Assembly (NCBI RefSeq): GCF_900110075.1
Contig: NZ_FOCJ01000003.1
Coordinates: forward strand, 248,001 to 312,000
DNA: 64,000 bases
Direction: 5' to 3'
Source: Paenibacillus sp. OV219
Lineage (GTDB): Bacteria > Bacillota > Bacilli > Paenibacillales > Paenibacillaceae
Part shown: positions 47,070 to 55,304 of the stretch, one piece after another
Layout of the letters: the number at the start of each line of letters is the position of its first letter
How positions within the stretch are numbered: position 1 is the stretch's first letter
Notes under the pieces: generated by a model
What the model was told of the DNA's origin: nothing
The model's database searches: none
The model's input: only the letters and a program-made list of their open reading frames with translations
Position numbers and translations under genes: made by a program

Positions 47070-47525
47070 ATGAGAATTGCCATCGGTGCAGACCATGCGG
47101 GCTACCGTCTGAAAGATGAGATCGTTCCGTTCATTCAATCGCTTGGTCACGAAATCGAGGACGTCGGTTGTAATTGCGACCAGTCGGTCGATTACCCGGA
47201 TTATGCGCTGCCGGTTGCTGATCTAGTGGTATCGGGCAAAGCGGATCGCGGCATTCTGATCTGCGGAACCGGCATCGGCATGTCCATTGCGGCGAACAAA
47301 GTGAAGGGCATCCGCTGTGCGCTCGTGCATGATATGTTCTCAGCCAAAGCAACTCGCGAGCACAACGATACGAACGTGCTGGCAATGGGCGAGCGCGTCA
47401 TCGGTCCCGGCGTTGCGCAGGAGATTATCCGCATTTGGCTCGAGACGCCGTTCTCGAACGGTGAGCGCCATGTGGGCCGCGTGAACAAAGTGATGCAGAT
47501 TGAAGCGAAATTCGCGGACGCGTAA
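47070..47525 (+). CDS. rpiB: Ribose-5-phosphate isomerase B
   Basis: 151-residue cytoplasmic isomerase interconverting ribose-5-phosphate and ribulose-5-phosphate. The RpiB/LacAB signature is complete: I-G-A-D-H-A-G-Y-R-L-K at the N-terminus, V-D-Y-P-D-Y-A, and the active-site G-I-L-I-C-G-T-G-I-G-M-S-I-A-A-N-K with its catalytic Cys, then A-R/T-R-E-H-N-D-T-N-V-L-A-M-G. RBS GGGAGGT precedes the ATG. About 190 bp of untranslated leader separate it from the ZTP riboswitch. It is the first gene of rpiB-ywlG-glyA, equivalent to ywlF of Bacillus, and supplies ribose phosphate for purine synthesis, the pathway that ZTP reports on. Confidence 0.95.
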   Translation: MRIAIGADHAGYRLKDEIVPFIQSLGHEIEDVGCNCDQSVDYPDYALPVADLVVSGKADRGILICGTGIGMSIAANKVKGIRCALVHDMFSAKATREHNDTNVLAMGERVIGPGVAQEIIRIWLETPFSNGERHVGRVNKVMQIEAKFADA

Positions 47526-47537
47526 GGAGAGCTGGTG

Positions 47538-48134
47538 ATGACGATGGATCCGGCACAGCTATCTATTGATGTGGAAACCGTCATTCGTGAACTAGCTTCT
47601 GCAGCGCGGCTGCGAGAAGGGCAGCTGCTCGTCATTGGCTGCTCGACGAGTGAAGTGCTTGGCCAGCGGATCGGCACGTCCGGCACGCTGGAAACTGCTG
47701 AAGCCATCTATGCAGGCGTAGAGGCCGTTCGGCGCGAGCTGTTGTTCTATCCGGTGTTTCAGTGCTGCGAGCATTTGAATCGGGCGCTTGTCATGGAGCG
47801 TGAAGCGGCTGAGCGGTACGGGCTGGAGCTCGTATCGGCGATCCCTGTGCGCAAAGCCGGAGGATCAATGGCCGCATACGCCTATAGCAAGCTGCAGGAT
47901 GCCTGTCTGTCCGAGACGGTACAGGCACATGCCGGCATCGACATCGGCGACACCTTGATCGGCATGCACCTGAAGCGTGTAGCTGTGCCGGTGCGCCCGT
48001 CAATTCGGTCCATCGGAGCGGCACATGTGACGATGGCATATACTCGTCCGAAGCTAATCGGCGGAGAACGAGCTGTATATAACCGGGAAGCTGCTAACTT
48101 GGCGGCGCCTGGAGATAGCAATACTTGCGATTAA
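47538..48134 (+). CDS. ywlG: YwlG family protein (UPF0340/TIGR01440)
   Basis: 198-residue conserved protein of unknown function, always found between rpiB and glyA in Bacillus relatives. Family segments are V-I-G-C-S-T-S-E-V-L-G-Q-R-I-G-T-S-G, Q-C-C-E-H-L-N-R-A-L-V-M-E and V-R-K-A-G-G-S-M-A-A-Y-A-Y-S-K, then D-I-G-D-T-L-I-G-M-H-L-K-R-V-A-V-P-V-R. The fold is thought to resemble ribose-phosphate-binding alpha/beta proteins. ATG 47538 is preferred over the overlapping GTG at 47535 as AAGGAGAG lies 6 nt upstream. The 9-12 bp spacing to rpiB and 24 bp to glyA indicate one transcript, so it too falls under the ZTP riboswitch. Confidence 0.9.
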   Translation: MTMDPAQLSIDVETVIRELASAARLREGQLLVIGCSTSEVLGQRIGTSGTLETAEAIYAGVEAVRRELLFYPVFQCCEHLNRALVMEREAAERYGLELVSAIPVRKAGGSMAAYAYSKLQDACLSETVQAHAGIDIGDTLIGMHLKRVAVPVRPSIRSIGAAHVTMAYTRPKLIGGERAVYNREAANLAAPGDSNTCD

Positions 48135-48158
48135 TTATTTTGAGGAGGACTTATACAC

Positions 48159-49406
48159 ATGGAGAACCTACGTAAACAAGATCCCGAAATTTTGGCCGCA
48201 CTTGGCCTTGAGCTACAACGTCAGCGCGACAACATCGAGTTGATTGCATCCGAGAATATCGTTTCGGAAGCTGTACTTGAAGCAATGGGCACTGTCCTGA
48301 CAAACAAATACGCGGAAGGCTACCCGGGCAAGCGCTACTACGGCGGCTGCGAGCACGTGGATATCGCAGAAGATATCGCACGCAATCGTGCGAAGGAACT
48401 GTTCGGTGCCGAGCACGCGAACGTTCAGCCTCACTCCGGCGCACAAGCGAACATGGCTGTTTACCTGGCAGCGTTGAAACCTGGCGACACGGTGCTTGGT
48501 ATGAACCTCGCGCACGGCGGCCACTTGACGCACGGTAGCCCTGTTAATGCTTCCGGTATTCTGTACAACTTCGTTCCTTACGGCGTAAGCGAAGACACGT
48601 TCACAATCGACTACGCGGAAGTTCGCAAGCTGGCGTTCAAGCACCGTCCTCGTATGATCGTTGCAGGCGCATCGGCTTACCCGCGCATCATTGATTTCGA
48701 AGAGCTTGGCCGTATCGCTGACGATGTTGGCGCGCTGCTGTTCGTCGACATGGCGCACATCGCAGGCCTTGTTGCTGCTGGTCTTCACCCAAGCCCAGTG
48801 CCACATGCGCACTTTGTGACTACGACAACGCACAAAACGCTTCGCGGTCCTCGCGGCGGTATGATCTTGTGCCGCAAAGCATGGGCGCAAGCGATTGATA
48901 AAGCAGTATTCCCTGGTTCCCAAGGCGGCCCTCTGATGCACATCATCGCTGCTAAAGCCGTTGCTTTCGGCGAGGCGCTCCAGCCTTCGTTCAAAGAGTA
49001 TGGCAAGAACGTTGTGGACAATGCTAAGGCGCTTTCCGATGCGCTGATTGGACACGGCATCAACATCGTTTCCGGCGGCACAGACAACCATCTGATGCTA
49101 ATCGACCTGCGCAACATGGGCATTACAGGCAAGGATGCGGAGCATGTGCTTGATTCTGTTCAAATTACGGTAAACAAGAATGCGATTCCATTCGATCCGA
49201 CTAGCCCGTTCATTACAAGCGGTATCCGTATCGGTACACCTGCTGCAACTTCCCGCGGCATGGGCGTAGATGCGATGGGTACAATCGCAGAAGTTATCGC
49301 AATGACGCTGAAGAACCCGAAAGATGAAGCGGTTCTGACTAAAGCGCGCGGTATGGTTAGCGACCTCATGTCGCAATACCCGCTCTACCCAGGTATGACT
49401 TACTAA
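48159..49406 (+). CDS. glyA: Serine hydroxymethyltransferase
   Basis: 415-residue PLP enzyme converting serine and tetrahydrofolate to glycine and 5,10-methylene-tetrahydrofolate, the main cytoplasmic source of one-carbon units. The sequence shows [41 protein letters not shown], and the PLP-lysine segment [13 protein letters not shown]. The N-terminal [10 protein letters not shown] is typical. RBS GAGGAGG. Its control by the upstream ZTP riboswitch makes sense, as shortage of formyl-folate raises ZMP/ZTP. Codon usage is strongly biased, as for a highly expressed gene. A terminator follows; in Bacillus the next gene would be upp, here 13 kb away. Confidence 0.97.
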   Translation: MENLRKQDPEILAALGLELQRQRDNIELIASENIVSEAVLEAMGTVLTNKYAEGYPGKRYYGGCEHVDIAEDIARNRAKELFGAEHANVQPHSGAQANMAVYLAALKPGDTVLGMNLAHGGHLTHGSPVNASGILYNFVPYGVSEDTFTIDYAEVRKLAFKHRPRMIVAGASAYPRIIDFEELGRIADDVGALLFVDMAHIAGLVAAGLHPSPVPHAHFVTTTTHKTLRGPRGGMILCRKAWAQAIDKAVFPGSQGGPLMHIIAAKAVAFGEALQPSFKEYGKNVVDNAKALSDALIGHGINIVSGGTDNHLMLIDLRNMGITGKDAEHVLDSVQITVNKNAIPFDPTSPFITSGIRIGTPAATSRGMGVDAMGTIAEVIAMTLKNPKDEAVLTKARGMVSDLMSQYPLYPGMTY

Positions 49407-49433
49407 TTTGTTATTCACTTGCCACTATGAGAG

Positions 49434-49468
49434 AGGCTGTACCGCAATCGCGGTGCAGCCTTTTTTTT
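49434..49468 (+). terminator. Rho-independent terminator of glyA
   Basis: AGGCTG-T-ACCGC and GCGGT-G-CAGCCT around a short loop, then T8. Confidence 0.9.
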
Positions 49469-49536
49469 GCGATACTGCTCATATCTCTTGTTATATTTTT
49501 CCGTATAATTCCACATGTTTAAGTTGGAGGCATGAT

Positions 49537-49575
49537 ATGATGACCATATACCACGAACAAGGCGGTGCAGCATAA
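49537..49575 (+). CDS. Possible 12-residue leader peptide
   Basis: ATG-ATG start 6 nt after TTGGAGG, reading M-M-T-I-Y-H-E-Q-G-G-A-A then TAA, one base before the ATG of the next gene. The downstream gene has only a weak ribosome-binding site (AAGGCGGT), so its translation may be coupled to this short frame. Confidence 0.45.
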   Translation: MMTIYHEQGGAA

Positions 49576-49576
49576 G

Positions 49577-50665
49577 ATGAGTCCGTTTGCGATTGTGATT
49601 GTCGTAATCATTCTGTTTTTCTTATTTAAAGTTATCTCTTCAAGCGTCGGCCAAGGCAATGCGAATACTACACGTGCTGTACGGGGACGCCCGATGTCCG
49701 CTGCTCGGATGCCGATGCGTAAGCCGCCTGAATATCTCGGCGTACCGGTGGGGCATCCTGCGCGCACGGCTGCGGAACGGCTGGAAGCGACGCTGACAGC
49801 TGATTTCGAAGCGCGCGTAAAGGACCGCGTGCTGCGCAATACACCAAGCCTGCGGGACGGGGAATGGCAGTGGCAATGGTTCGAGCTGAAGCGGTATTTT
49901 CTCATGTGCGGTGTCCTGAGAGGCGTGCCGATGTACAGTGCGCGAGTCGATGATGTGTGGCATGAGATGCTCATGTTTACGCGTGAATATGAACAATTCT
50001 GCAAGCAGTTCTGCGGTGCGCTTATCCATCATGCGCCTCATACGCCGGGTGGGAAGCCGGATCCGGGTGAGCGTGCATGGTTCGATTGGATCTATGGCGA
50101 GCTATTCCTGCCGGCACCGGCGAGCGGACAGCTGTGGGGGCCGTTCTACCGGACGCCAATGTCGCATGAGCTGATGCGCGAGCTGGAGCAAGAGAGCGAT
50201 GAGGTGCTTCGCAGCCGGCGGTTTAATGAACGTGCGGCTGAACAGTTTCCTGATATGGATGCGACCATTCGCTACATAATTGAGCGAGGAAGAATGCTTA
50301 CTGCATCCTCTGGGCAAGAGCAGTCGTACCGGGATCGTGATGATTGGACGGGGATGGGCATGTCAACAGGCTTGCTTTCGGGGATGTTCTTTGCCTCGTC
50401 ATTAGGACCAATAGATGATTTCCACAATCAGATGAACGATGCGCAATCGGATGAGGAGCGCGAAGCGAACGGCGATAGTAGCGGCTCCAGCTATGTATGC
50501 AGCAGTGGCGATTCAGATGATAATAGCGGTGACGGAGGCGATTCAGGCGGCAGTAATTGCAGTTCGGACAGCGGCAGCAATTGCAGCAGTTCAGACAGTG
50601 GTAGCGGTGGAGACAGTGGTGGTGGCGGTTCGTCCTGCGGCAGCAGCTGCGGAGGCGGCAACTAA
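49577..50665 (+). CDS. GRDP-like protein with N-terminal anchor and Ser/Gly/Cys-rich tail
   Basis: 362-residue protein. One N-terminal membrane helix (about 3-20, A-I-V-I-V-V-I-I-L-F-F-L-F) is followed by a domain (about 70-240) with the glycine-rich-domain-protein-like pattern: V-D-D-V-W-H-E-M-L-M-F-T-R-E-Y-E-Q-F-C and A-L-I-H-H-A-P, where V-D-x-x-W-H and the downstream H-H are the conserved parts. The last 75 residues are low-complexity Ser/Gly/Asp with eight cysteines, ending S-S-C-G-S-S-C-G-G-G-N, as in several membrane or surface proteins of unknown role. The function is unknown; the tail could be crosslinked or modified. It lies after the glyA terminator, first of the genes that separate glyA from upp. 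Confidence 0.75.
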   Translation: MSPFAIVIVVIILFFLFKVISSSVGQGNANTTRAVRGRPMSAARMPMRKPPEYLGVPVGHPARTAAERLEATLTADFEARVKDRVLRNTPSLRDGEWQWQWFELKRYFLMCGVLRGVPMYSARVDDVWHEMLMFTREYEQFCKQFCGALIHHAPHTPGGKPDPGERAWFDWIYGELFLPAPASGQLWGPFYRTPMSHELMRELEQESDEVLRSRRFNERAAEQFPDMDATIRYIIERGRMLTASSGQEQSYRDRDDWTGMGMSTGLLSGMFFASSLGPIDDFHNQMNDAQSDEEREANGDSSGSSYVCSSGDSDDNSGDGGDSGGSNCSSDSGSNCSSSDSGSGGDSGGGGSSCGSSCGGGN

Positions 50666-50932
50666 TTATTGGTTAAAGCAGCGCGACGAGATAACACGCA
50701 GGGATAATGGATCCTCTCGCACAGCGCGGAGAAGGAAACAAGAAGCAGATGCTCCGGCATTTGTTTCTTTTTTCGTCCACACGCGGCTTTGTTCTCCTGC
50801 AGGTTTCTTCGTTCGTCCGAAGGATACTTTCTCGCAAGTACTTATCGCTGCTTGCCTCTTCCTTGCCCTTCCACATGTTCATTGCAGTATCTAATGTCAT
50901 TACAATCCAATTCTTAGTTTAATACAAAATGT
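50666..50932. other. Interval without a recognised gene
   Basis: About 270 bp between the tailed protein and the sugar-operon regulator. I see no terminator with a clear T-run and no supported reading frame in it. Confidence 0.5.
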
Positions 50933-50967
50933 TTGATTGAAAACGTTTTTTCATGTACAATACATGT
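50933..50967 (+). promoter_or_regulatory. Promoter and operator of the glycan-operon regulator
   Basis: TTGATT (50933-50938) and TACAAT (50956-50961), 17-bp spacing. CATGTA-CAA-TACATG (50953-50967) is a perfect inverted repeat over the -10. The spacer contains GAAAACGTTTT, a cre- or LacI-like core. Confidence 0.7.
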
Positions 50968-50998
50968 AATTGAACGACAAAAGAAAGGGAGGTGCGAC

Positions 50999-51928
50999 AT
51001 GTTGGAATTGAGCTTCGAAGATCCAGAGGGGCTGGTGAGCGTCGGGCACGCGTTGTCAACGCGGTCGCGAGTCGACGTTCTGCAGCTGTTAAGCACGAAG
51101 AAGCTGAACGTGGTGGAGATCGCCGAAGCGCTTAAGCTTCCGGTTTCGACCGTCGCCAACAACGTGAAGGTGCTGGAAGCGGCAGGTTTAATCAACACCG
51201 AATTGCTGCCGGCCACGCGCGGGGCGATGAAAGTGTGCAGCCGGAATTATGACGATATCCATATCGGCTTCAACATGCCGAAGACGCTCCCGAAAGGCGA
51301 GACCACGGAATACCGCGTCGAGATGCCAATCGGCCATTACAGCGACTGCGAGGTGTATCCGACCTGCGGCATCGCGGGCGTCGACGGTTTCTTGTTCAAC
51401 GAGGACGAGCCCGTCCAGTTCTATCATCCGAAGCATATCGAAGCACAATTGATTTGGTTCCGCAAAGGCTACGTTGAATACCAATTGCCGCTCGACCTGC
51501 CATCCGGCGCGCAGGTGAAGTCGCTCGAAGTGTCCATGGAACTGTGCTCGGAAGCACCGAATTACGACAACAATTGGCCTTCCGACATCACACTGTGGGT
51601 GAACGGACGAGAGATCAGTTCGTGGACGAGTCCCGGTGATTTCGGCGGCCGTAGGGGTAAACTCAATCCGGCATGGTGGGAAGACAGAGCGACGCAATAC
51701 GGGCTGCTTAAGACCTGGATCATTGACGGAGAACGAGCGACGCTCGATATGATGGAGATTTCCGAGATCAACATCGGGGACTTGAACTTGAAGCAGCGTC
51801 CGAGCGTCAGAATCCGGATCGGCGTCAAGGACGACGCGGTCCACAAAGGCGGCGTGAACCTGTTCGGCCAGCAGTTCGGCGATTACGAGCAAGGCATCGT
51901 CATGAAAGTCAATTATGGCATGGAGTAA
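50999..51928 (+). CDS. ArsR-like winged-helix regulator with large C-terminal sensor domain
   Basis: 309-residue regulator. Residues about 8-75 are an ArsR-type winged helix (V-G-H-A-L-S-T-R-S-R-V-D-V-L-Q-L-L, V-V-E-I-A-E-A-L-K-L-P-V-S-T-V-A-N-N-V-K-V-L). The remaining 230 residues are beta-rich, with W-V-N-G-R-E-I-S-S-W-T-S-P-G-D-F-G-G-R-R-G-K-L-N-P-A-W-W and Y-G-L-L-K-T-W, resembling a jelly-roll carbohydrate-binding module rather than a metal site; no ArsR metal cysteines are present. It precedes a sugar ABC importer and glycosidase genes, so it probably senses a sugar of that pathway (inference). ATG 50999 follows GGGAGGTG. An inverted repeat in its promoter and a related CATGTAC half-site in the importer promoter suggest control of both. 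Confidence 0.82.
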   Translation: MLELSFEDPEGLVSVGHALSTRSRVDVLQLLSTKKLNVVEIAEALKLPVSTVANNVKVLEAAGLINTELLPATRGAMKVCSRNYDDIHIGFNMPKTLPKGETTEYRVEMPIGHYSDCEVYPTCGIAGVDGFLFNEDEPVQFYHPKHIEAQLIWFRKGYVEYQLPLDLPSGAQVKSLEVSMELCSEAPNYDNNWPSDITLWVNGREISSWTSPGDFGGRRGKLNPAWWEDRATQYGLLKTWIIDGERATLDMMEISEINIGDLNLKQRPSVRIRIGVKDDAVHKGGVNLFGQQFGDYEQGIVMKVNYGME

Positions 51929-51961
51929 CATCGAATCGAGTAATTGGAATTTAAAAGGGGT

Positions 51962-52006
51962 AAAATAAGCCTTAATTACAGGATTCCTGTTATTAAGGCT
52001 TATTTT
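51962..52006. terminator. Bidirectional-type terminator after the regulator
   Basis: A near-perfect 20-bp stem, AAAATAAGCCTTAAT-T-ACAGG and CCTGT-T-ATTAAGGCTTATTTT, around a 3-nt loop. The importer genes therefore need their own promoter. Confidence 0.9.
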
Positions 52007-52040
52007 AGTTGGAATAAAACCGAAAATCAAATTGAAACCG

Positions 52041-52078
52041 TTGACATTTGTCAAAATTGAAGGTAATATACGTACATG
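52041..52078 (+). promoter_or_regulatory. Promoter of the glycan-uptake operon
   Basis: TTGACA (52041-52046) and TAATAT (52064-52069), 17-bp spacing. TTGACATTTGTCAA (52041-52054) is a palindrome over the -35, and GTACATG (52072-52078) repeats the half-site of the regulator's own operator. Confidence 0.7.
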
Positions 52079-52152
52079 GAAACGAAATTAATGTAATAAA
52101 ACAAAATAATCACTTCGTTTCTGAAGATAAAAAACAAATAGGGAGGCCCACC

Positions 52153-53517
52153 ATGAACAAAAAAAGATTATCCCTTGCAGCAACATCTTTGCTCTCGATT
52201 TCCCTGCTTCTCGCTGCATGCGGCGGCAATAACGCCGGAAACGCAAACAATGAAAGCGCAAACAGCAGCAACGCTAACGCCGATACAACGGCGACGGACA
52301 ATGCAAACAGCGGCAACGCTGCTGCGGACAGCGAAGAGAAAGTTAACCTGAACTTCTGGACTCTGTTTGACGGCGGCGACGGCGCCAACATGCAAACGCT
52401 GGTCGACGAGTTCAATAAATCGCATCCGAACATTCAAGTGAAGAACACGAAGCTCGTGTGGGGCGAATACTATACGAAATTGATTACGGCGGTCGGCAAC
52501 GGCAACGGTCCTGACGTCGGTATCTCCCATACATCCCGCTTGCCTGACTTGATCGACCAAGGCGTCGTGACGGAAATAGACGATGTGGCTGAAGTGGCAG
52601 GTGTGGACTGGTCGTCGTACAACCAGAACCTGCTGAACGCGACAATCGTCGATGGTAAACACTATGCGGCTCCGATCGATACGCATCCGTTCATCATGTT
52701 CTACAACAAGAAATTGTTGAAAGATGCTGGTCTTCTCGGTGAAGACGGCAAGCCGGTACTGGAACAATCCGCGGACGGCTTCATGAAATTCCTTGAGACG
52801 CTGAAAGCGAAGCTGCCGGCGAAAGTAACGCCGTTCGCGCTCTCCAATACTAACGACGACCCTTACCGTTTATGGTGGTCGCTGTACTCCCAACAAGGCG
52901 GCAACGACATCGTGTCCGACGATCTGAAATCCGCAGCCGTCGACAGTGACAAAGGTGCGAAAGCAGCTGATTACATCCAGAAGCTCTACACGGGCGGATA
53001 CATCAAGAAGAACGATCCGGACTTCTATAAAAACTTCCAAAGCGGCACGGCTGCCATCATGATGACAGGCGTATGGGCGACGGGCACTTGGGAGTCGACG
53101 AAAGGCCTCGAATTCGGCGCGATGCCGATTCCGAAAATTTTCGATCAAGAAGCGACATGGGGCGATTCCCATACGATCATCCTGCCAGTAACGAAATCCG
53201 AAGATCCAGCGAAGCGCAAAGCGGCAGTAATCTTCGCGGATTGGGTAGCTACAAACGGTCAAATCTGGGCAAAAGCGGGCCATATTCCGTCCAAGCCATC
53301 CGTTCTTGAGAATGCGGACTACAAAGCGATGCCTTACCGCAGCGACTATGCATCGGTTGCCTCGACGGTTAAATTCAACAAGCCATCCACGAAGAACTGG
53401 CAAATCCGCGACAACGCGTCGTTCAAAATTCTGAACGAAGTGTGGGCGAACAAGCTGGATCCGGCGGCAGCCATGGTCAAACTGCAAGACGGCGTTCAGA
53501 AAGTGCTGAACGAATAG
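52153..53517 (+). CDS. ABC sugar importer, solute-binding lipoprotein
   Basis: 454-residue extracellular solute-binding protein of family 1, anchored by a lipoprotein signal M-N-K-K-R-L-S-L-A-A-T-S-L-L with L-L-A-A-C-G-G as lipobox. A Asn/Ala/Ser/Gly-rich linker (about 22-60) leads into the binding domain, starting V-N-L-N-F-W-T-L-F-D-G-G-D-G and E-F-N-K-S-H-P-N-I-Q-V. It delivers an oligosaccharide to the two permeases that follow. The ATG lies after GGGAGG; upstream in-frame codons run into the promoter. No ATPase gene is in the operon, so a shared MsmX-type ATPase is expected to energise import. A T-less hairpin separates it from the permeases. Confidence 0.92.
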   Translation: MNKKRLSLAATSLLSISLLLAACGGNNAGNANNESANSSNANADTTATDNANSGNAAADSEEKVNLNFWTLFDGGDGANMQTLVDEFNKSHPNIQVKNTKLVWGEYYTKLITAVGNGNGPDVGISHTSRLPDLIDQGVVTEIDDVAEVAGVDWSSYNQNLLNATIVDGKHYAAPIDTHPFIMFYNKKLLKDAGLLGEDGKPVLEQSADGFMKFLETLKAKLPAKVTPFALSNTNDDPYRLWWSLYSQQGGNDIVSDDLKSAAVDSDKGAKAADYIQKLYTGGYIKKNDPDFYKNFQSGTAAIMMTGVWATGTWESTKGLEFGAMPIPKIFDQEATWGDSHTIILPVTKSEDPAKRKAAVIFADWVATNGQIWAKAGHIPSKPSVLENADYKAMPYRSDYASVASTVKFNKPSTKNWQIRDNASFKILNEVWANKLDPAAAMVKLQDGVQKVLNE

Positions 53518-53544
53518 TCTGATTCATATCGCAACATTTCCCGG

Positions 53545-53573
53545 GAGCTTGCGGCCATATTGGCCGCAAGCTC
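53545..53573 (+). other. Strong intergenic hairpin after the binding-protein gene
   Basis: GAGCTTGCGGCC-ATATT-GGCCGCAAGCTC is a perfect 12-bp stem without a T-run. It may protect the upstream mRNA and partly uncouple expression, so that the binding protein exceeds the permeases (inference). Confidence 0.7.
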
Positions 53574-53607
53574 TGCGGCGAAATGGAGAGAGAGGGAGGC
53601 GTAAGCG

Positions 53608-54498
53608 ATGAGAATGAGCAAGCTAAGGGCGGACGTACAGGCGCTTCTGTATCTGCTACCGTTTCTGATCATCTATTTCCTGTTCACTATCAAGCCGATG
53701 ATCAAAGGCGTGAATATGACGTTCTACAAGTGGACGCTTATTCGCAAAATGAAATACATTGGCTGGGACAATTATTCACGCATGATTCACGACAAGGAAA
53801 TGTGGGCGGCAATCGGTCACTCCGGCATTTTCGTATTGCTGACGACGCCTACGATGGTCATCTTGGCTATCGTGCTCGCCATGATTGCTAACCGCAAATC
53901 CAGGCTGCAGCGTCTCTACCGCAGTGTATTCTTCCTGCCTAGCGTTCTTTCCGTGGCGGTCGCGTCTTTTCTCGGCCTCTTCGTGTTTCAACCGTATACC
54001 GGGCTCGTCAATTCAGCCCTTCATCTGGTGAATTTGCTTCCGGAAAACACCGAAATCTTCTGGTTGACTGAAACGAACCTTTCCTGGATCGCCATCGCGC
54101 TCATCACGCTGTGGTGGACCGTAGGCTTCAACTTCATCCTGTACTTGTCCGCCATGCAGGAAATTCCCGACGAAATTTACGAGGCCGCCCGTCTGGACGG
54201 CGCGAACGATAGACAGATTTTCTTCCGGATTACGTTCCCGTACCTGAATCCCATCACGAAGACGATCACGATGCTTCAGATCATCGCTTCGTTCAAAGTG
54301 TTTCTGCAAATTTACATCATCACGGGCGGTGGGCCGCTCGACAAGACTCGTCCGATCATTCAATTGATCTACCAGACGGGCTTTAAGAAGAACGACCTCG
54401 GCTATGCGGCGACGATGTCTTACATGCTGTTTGCGATTCTGCTTGTGCTCTCCATCTTCCAATACTGGCTCAACAACCGGAAAGGGGCGAACGCCTAA
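53608..54498 (+). CDS. ABC sugar importer permease 1 (MalF type)
   Basis: 296-residue permease of a CUT1 carbohydrate importer, six membrane helices. The coupling-helix signature is E-A-A-R-L-D-G-A-N-D-R-Q-I-F-F-R-I-T-F-P-Y-L, and I-I-T-G-G-G-P-L-D-K-T is the usual MalF-type downstream motif. It starts after GGAGG and its stop codon overlaps the ATG of permease 2 by one base, so the pair is translationally coupled. Together with the lipoprotein it forms the importer for a sugar that the GH2 and GH43 enzymes further down can hydrolyse. Confidence 0.94.
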   Translation: MRMSKLRADVQALLYLLPFLIIYFLFTIKPMIKGVNMTFYKWTLIRKMKYIGWDNYSRMIHDKEMWAAIGHSGIFVLLTTPTMVILAIVLAMIANRKSRLQRLYRSVFFLPSVLSVAVASFLGLFVFQPYTGLVNSALHLVNLLPENTEIFWLTETNLSWIAIALITLWWTVGFNFILYLSAMQEIPDEIYEAARLDGANDRQIFFRITFPYLNPITKTITMLQIIASFKVFLQIYIITGGGPLDKTRPIIQLIYQTGFKKNDLGYAATMSYMLFAILLVLSIFQYWLNNRKGANA

Positions 54499-55304
54499 TG
54501 AAAAATGCCTACCGCGTCGTATCGCTCCTGTTCGCTTTCGTGTTCATGGCGCCGGTCGTTTGGATGCTCGTCGTGTCGATCAAGGAAGAGGGGATGAAGA
54601 TCGTTACGGTGCTGGACTGGTTCACGCCGCCGTATTCGTTCGCGGTCTACGATCAAATCCTGAGCGCCACTAAGCTGTCGAACTGGGTGTTGAACAGCTT
54701 CGGCGTCGCAGTCTGCGTGACGATCTTGACGGTCATCATTGCAGCGCTGGCGGCTTTCGTGCTGTCCAAGCTGCCGTTCCGCTACCGTTCGTTCATGTTC
54801 TTCTTCATTCTGGCGGGCTTGCTCGTGCCGGGCGAAGCGATTATCATCCCGCTATATCAAGTGGCCAAGGAGATGAATCTGCTGAATTCGTACCAAGGCT
54901 TGATCCTTCCGGCGCTCGCGTCGCCGTTCGCGGTTATCGTGCTCAAGAGCTTCTTCGACGGTGTGCCGAACGACCTGCTTGAGAGCGTGCAGATCGACGG
55001 AGGCGGGTCGTGGCGAATCTTCCGCAGCATCATGCTGCCGCTGACTCGTCCTGCGCTCGCTTCGATGGCGATACTGACGTTTATCGGCTCGTGGAACAAC
55101 TTCCTCTGGCCGTTTCTGTCGCTCACGGACGACAACCTGTTCACGCTTCCGATGGGCATTCCGACGCTGATGAGCTCGTACTCAGAAGACTACGTCAAGC
55201 CGATGGTCGTCAACACGATCGCTTCCTTGCCGATCATGCTGCTCTTCCTCGTGTTCGAACGTCAAATCGTCAAAGGAGTCAGCTTGTCCGGTATTAAAGG
55301 ATGA
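54498..55304 (+). CDS. ABC sugar importer permease 2 (MalG type)
   Basis: 268-residue second permease, six membrane helices, with coupling-helix motif E-S-V-Q-I-D-G-G-G-S-W-R-I-F-R-S-I-M-L-P-L-T-R-P-A and the MalG-like I-G-S-W-N-N-F-L-W-P segment. The C-terminus F-E-R-Q-I-V-K-G-V-S-L-S-G-I-K-G is typical of family members that interact with an MsmX-like ATPase. It overlaps permease 1 at the start by one base and the acyltransferase gene at the end by four (ATGA), which places that enzyme firmly in the same operon. Confidence 0.94.
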   Translation: MKNAYRVVSLLFAFVFMAPVVWMLVVSIKEEGMKIVTVLDWFTPPYSFAVYDQILSATKLSNWVLNSFGVAVCVTILTVIIAALAAFVLSKLPFRYRSFMFFFILAGLLVPGEAIIIPLYQVAKEMNLLNSYQGLILPALASPFAVIVLKSFFDGVPNDLLESVQIDGGGSWRIFRSIMLPLTRPALASMAILTFIGSWNNFLWPFLSLTDDNLFTLPMGIPTLMSSYSEDYVKPMVVNTIASLPIMLLFLVFERQIVKGVSLSGIKG

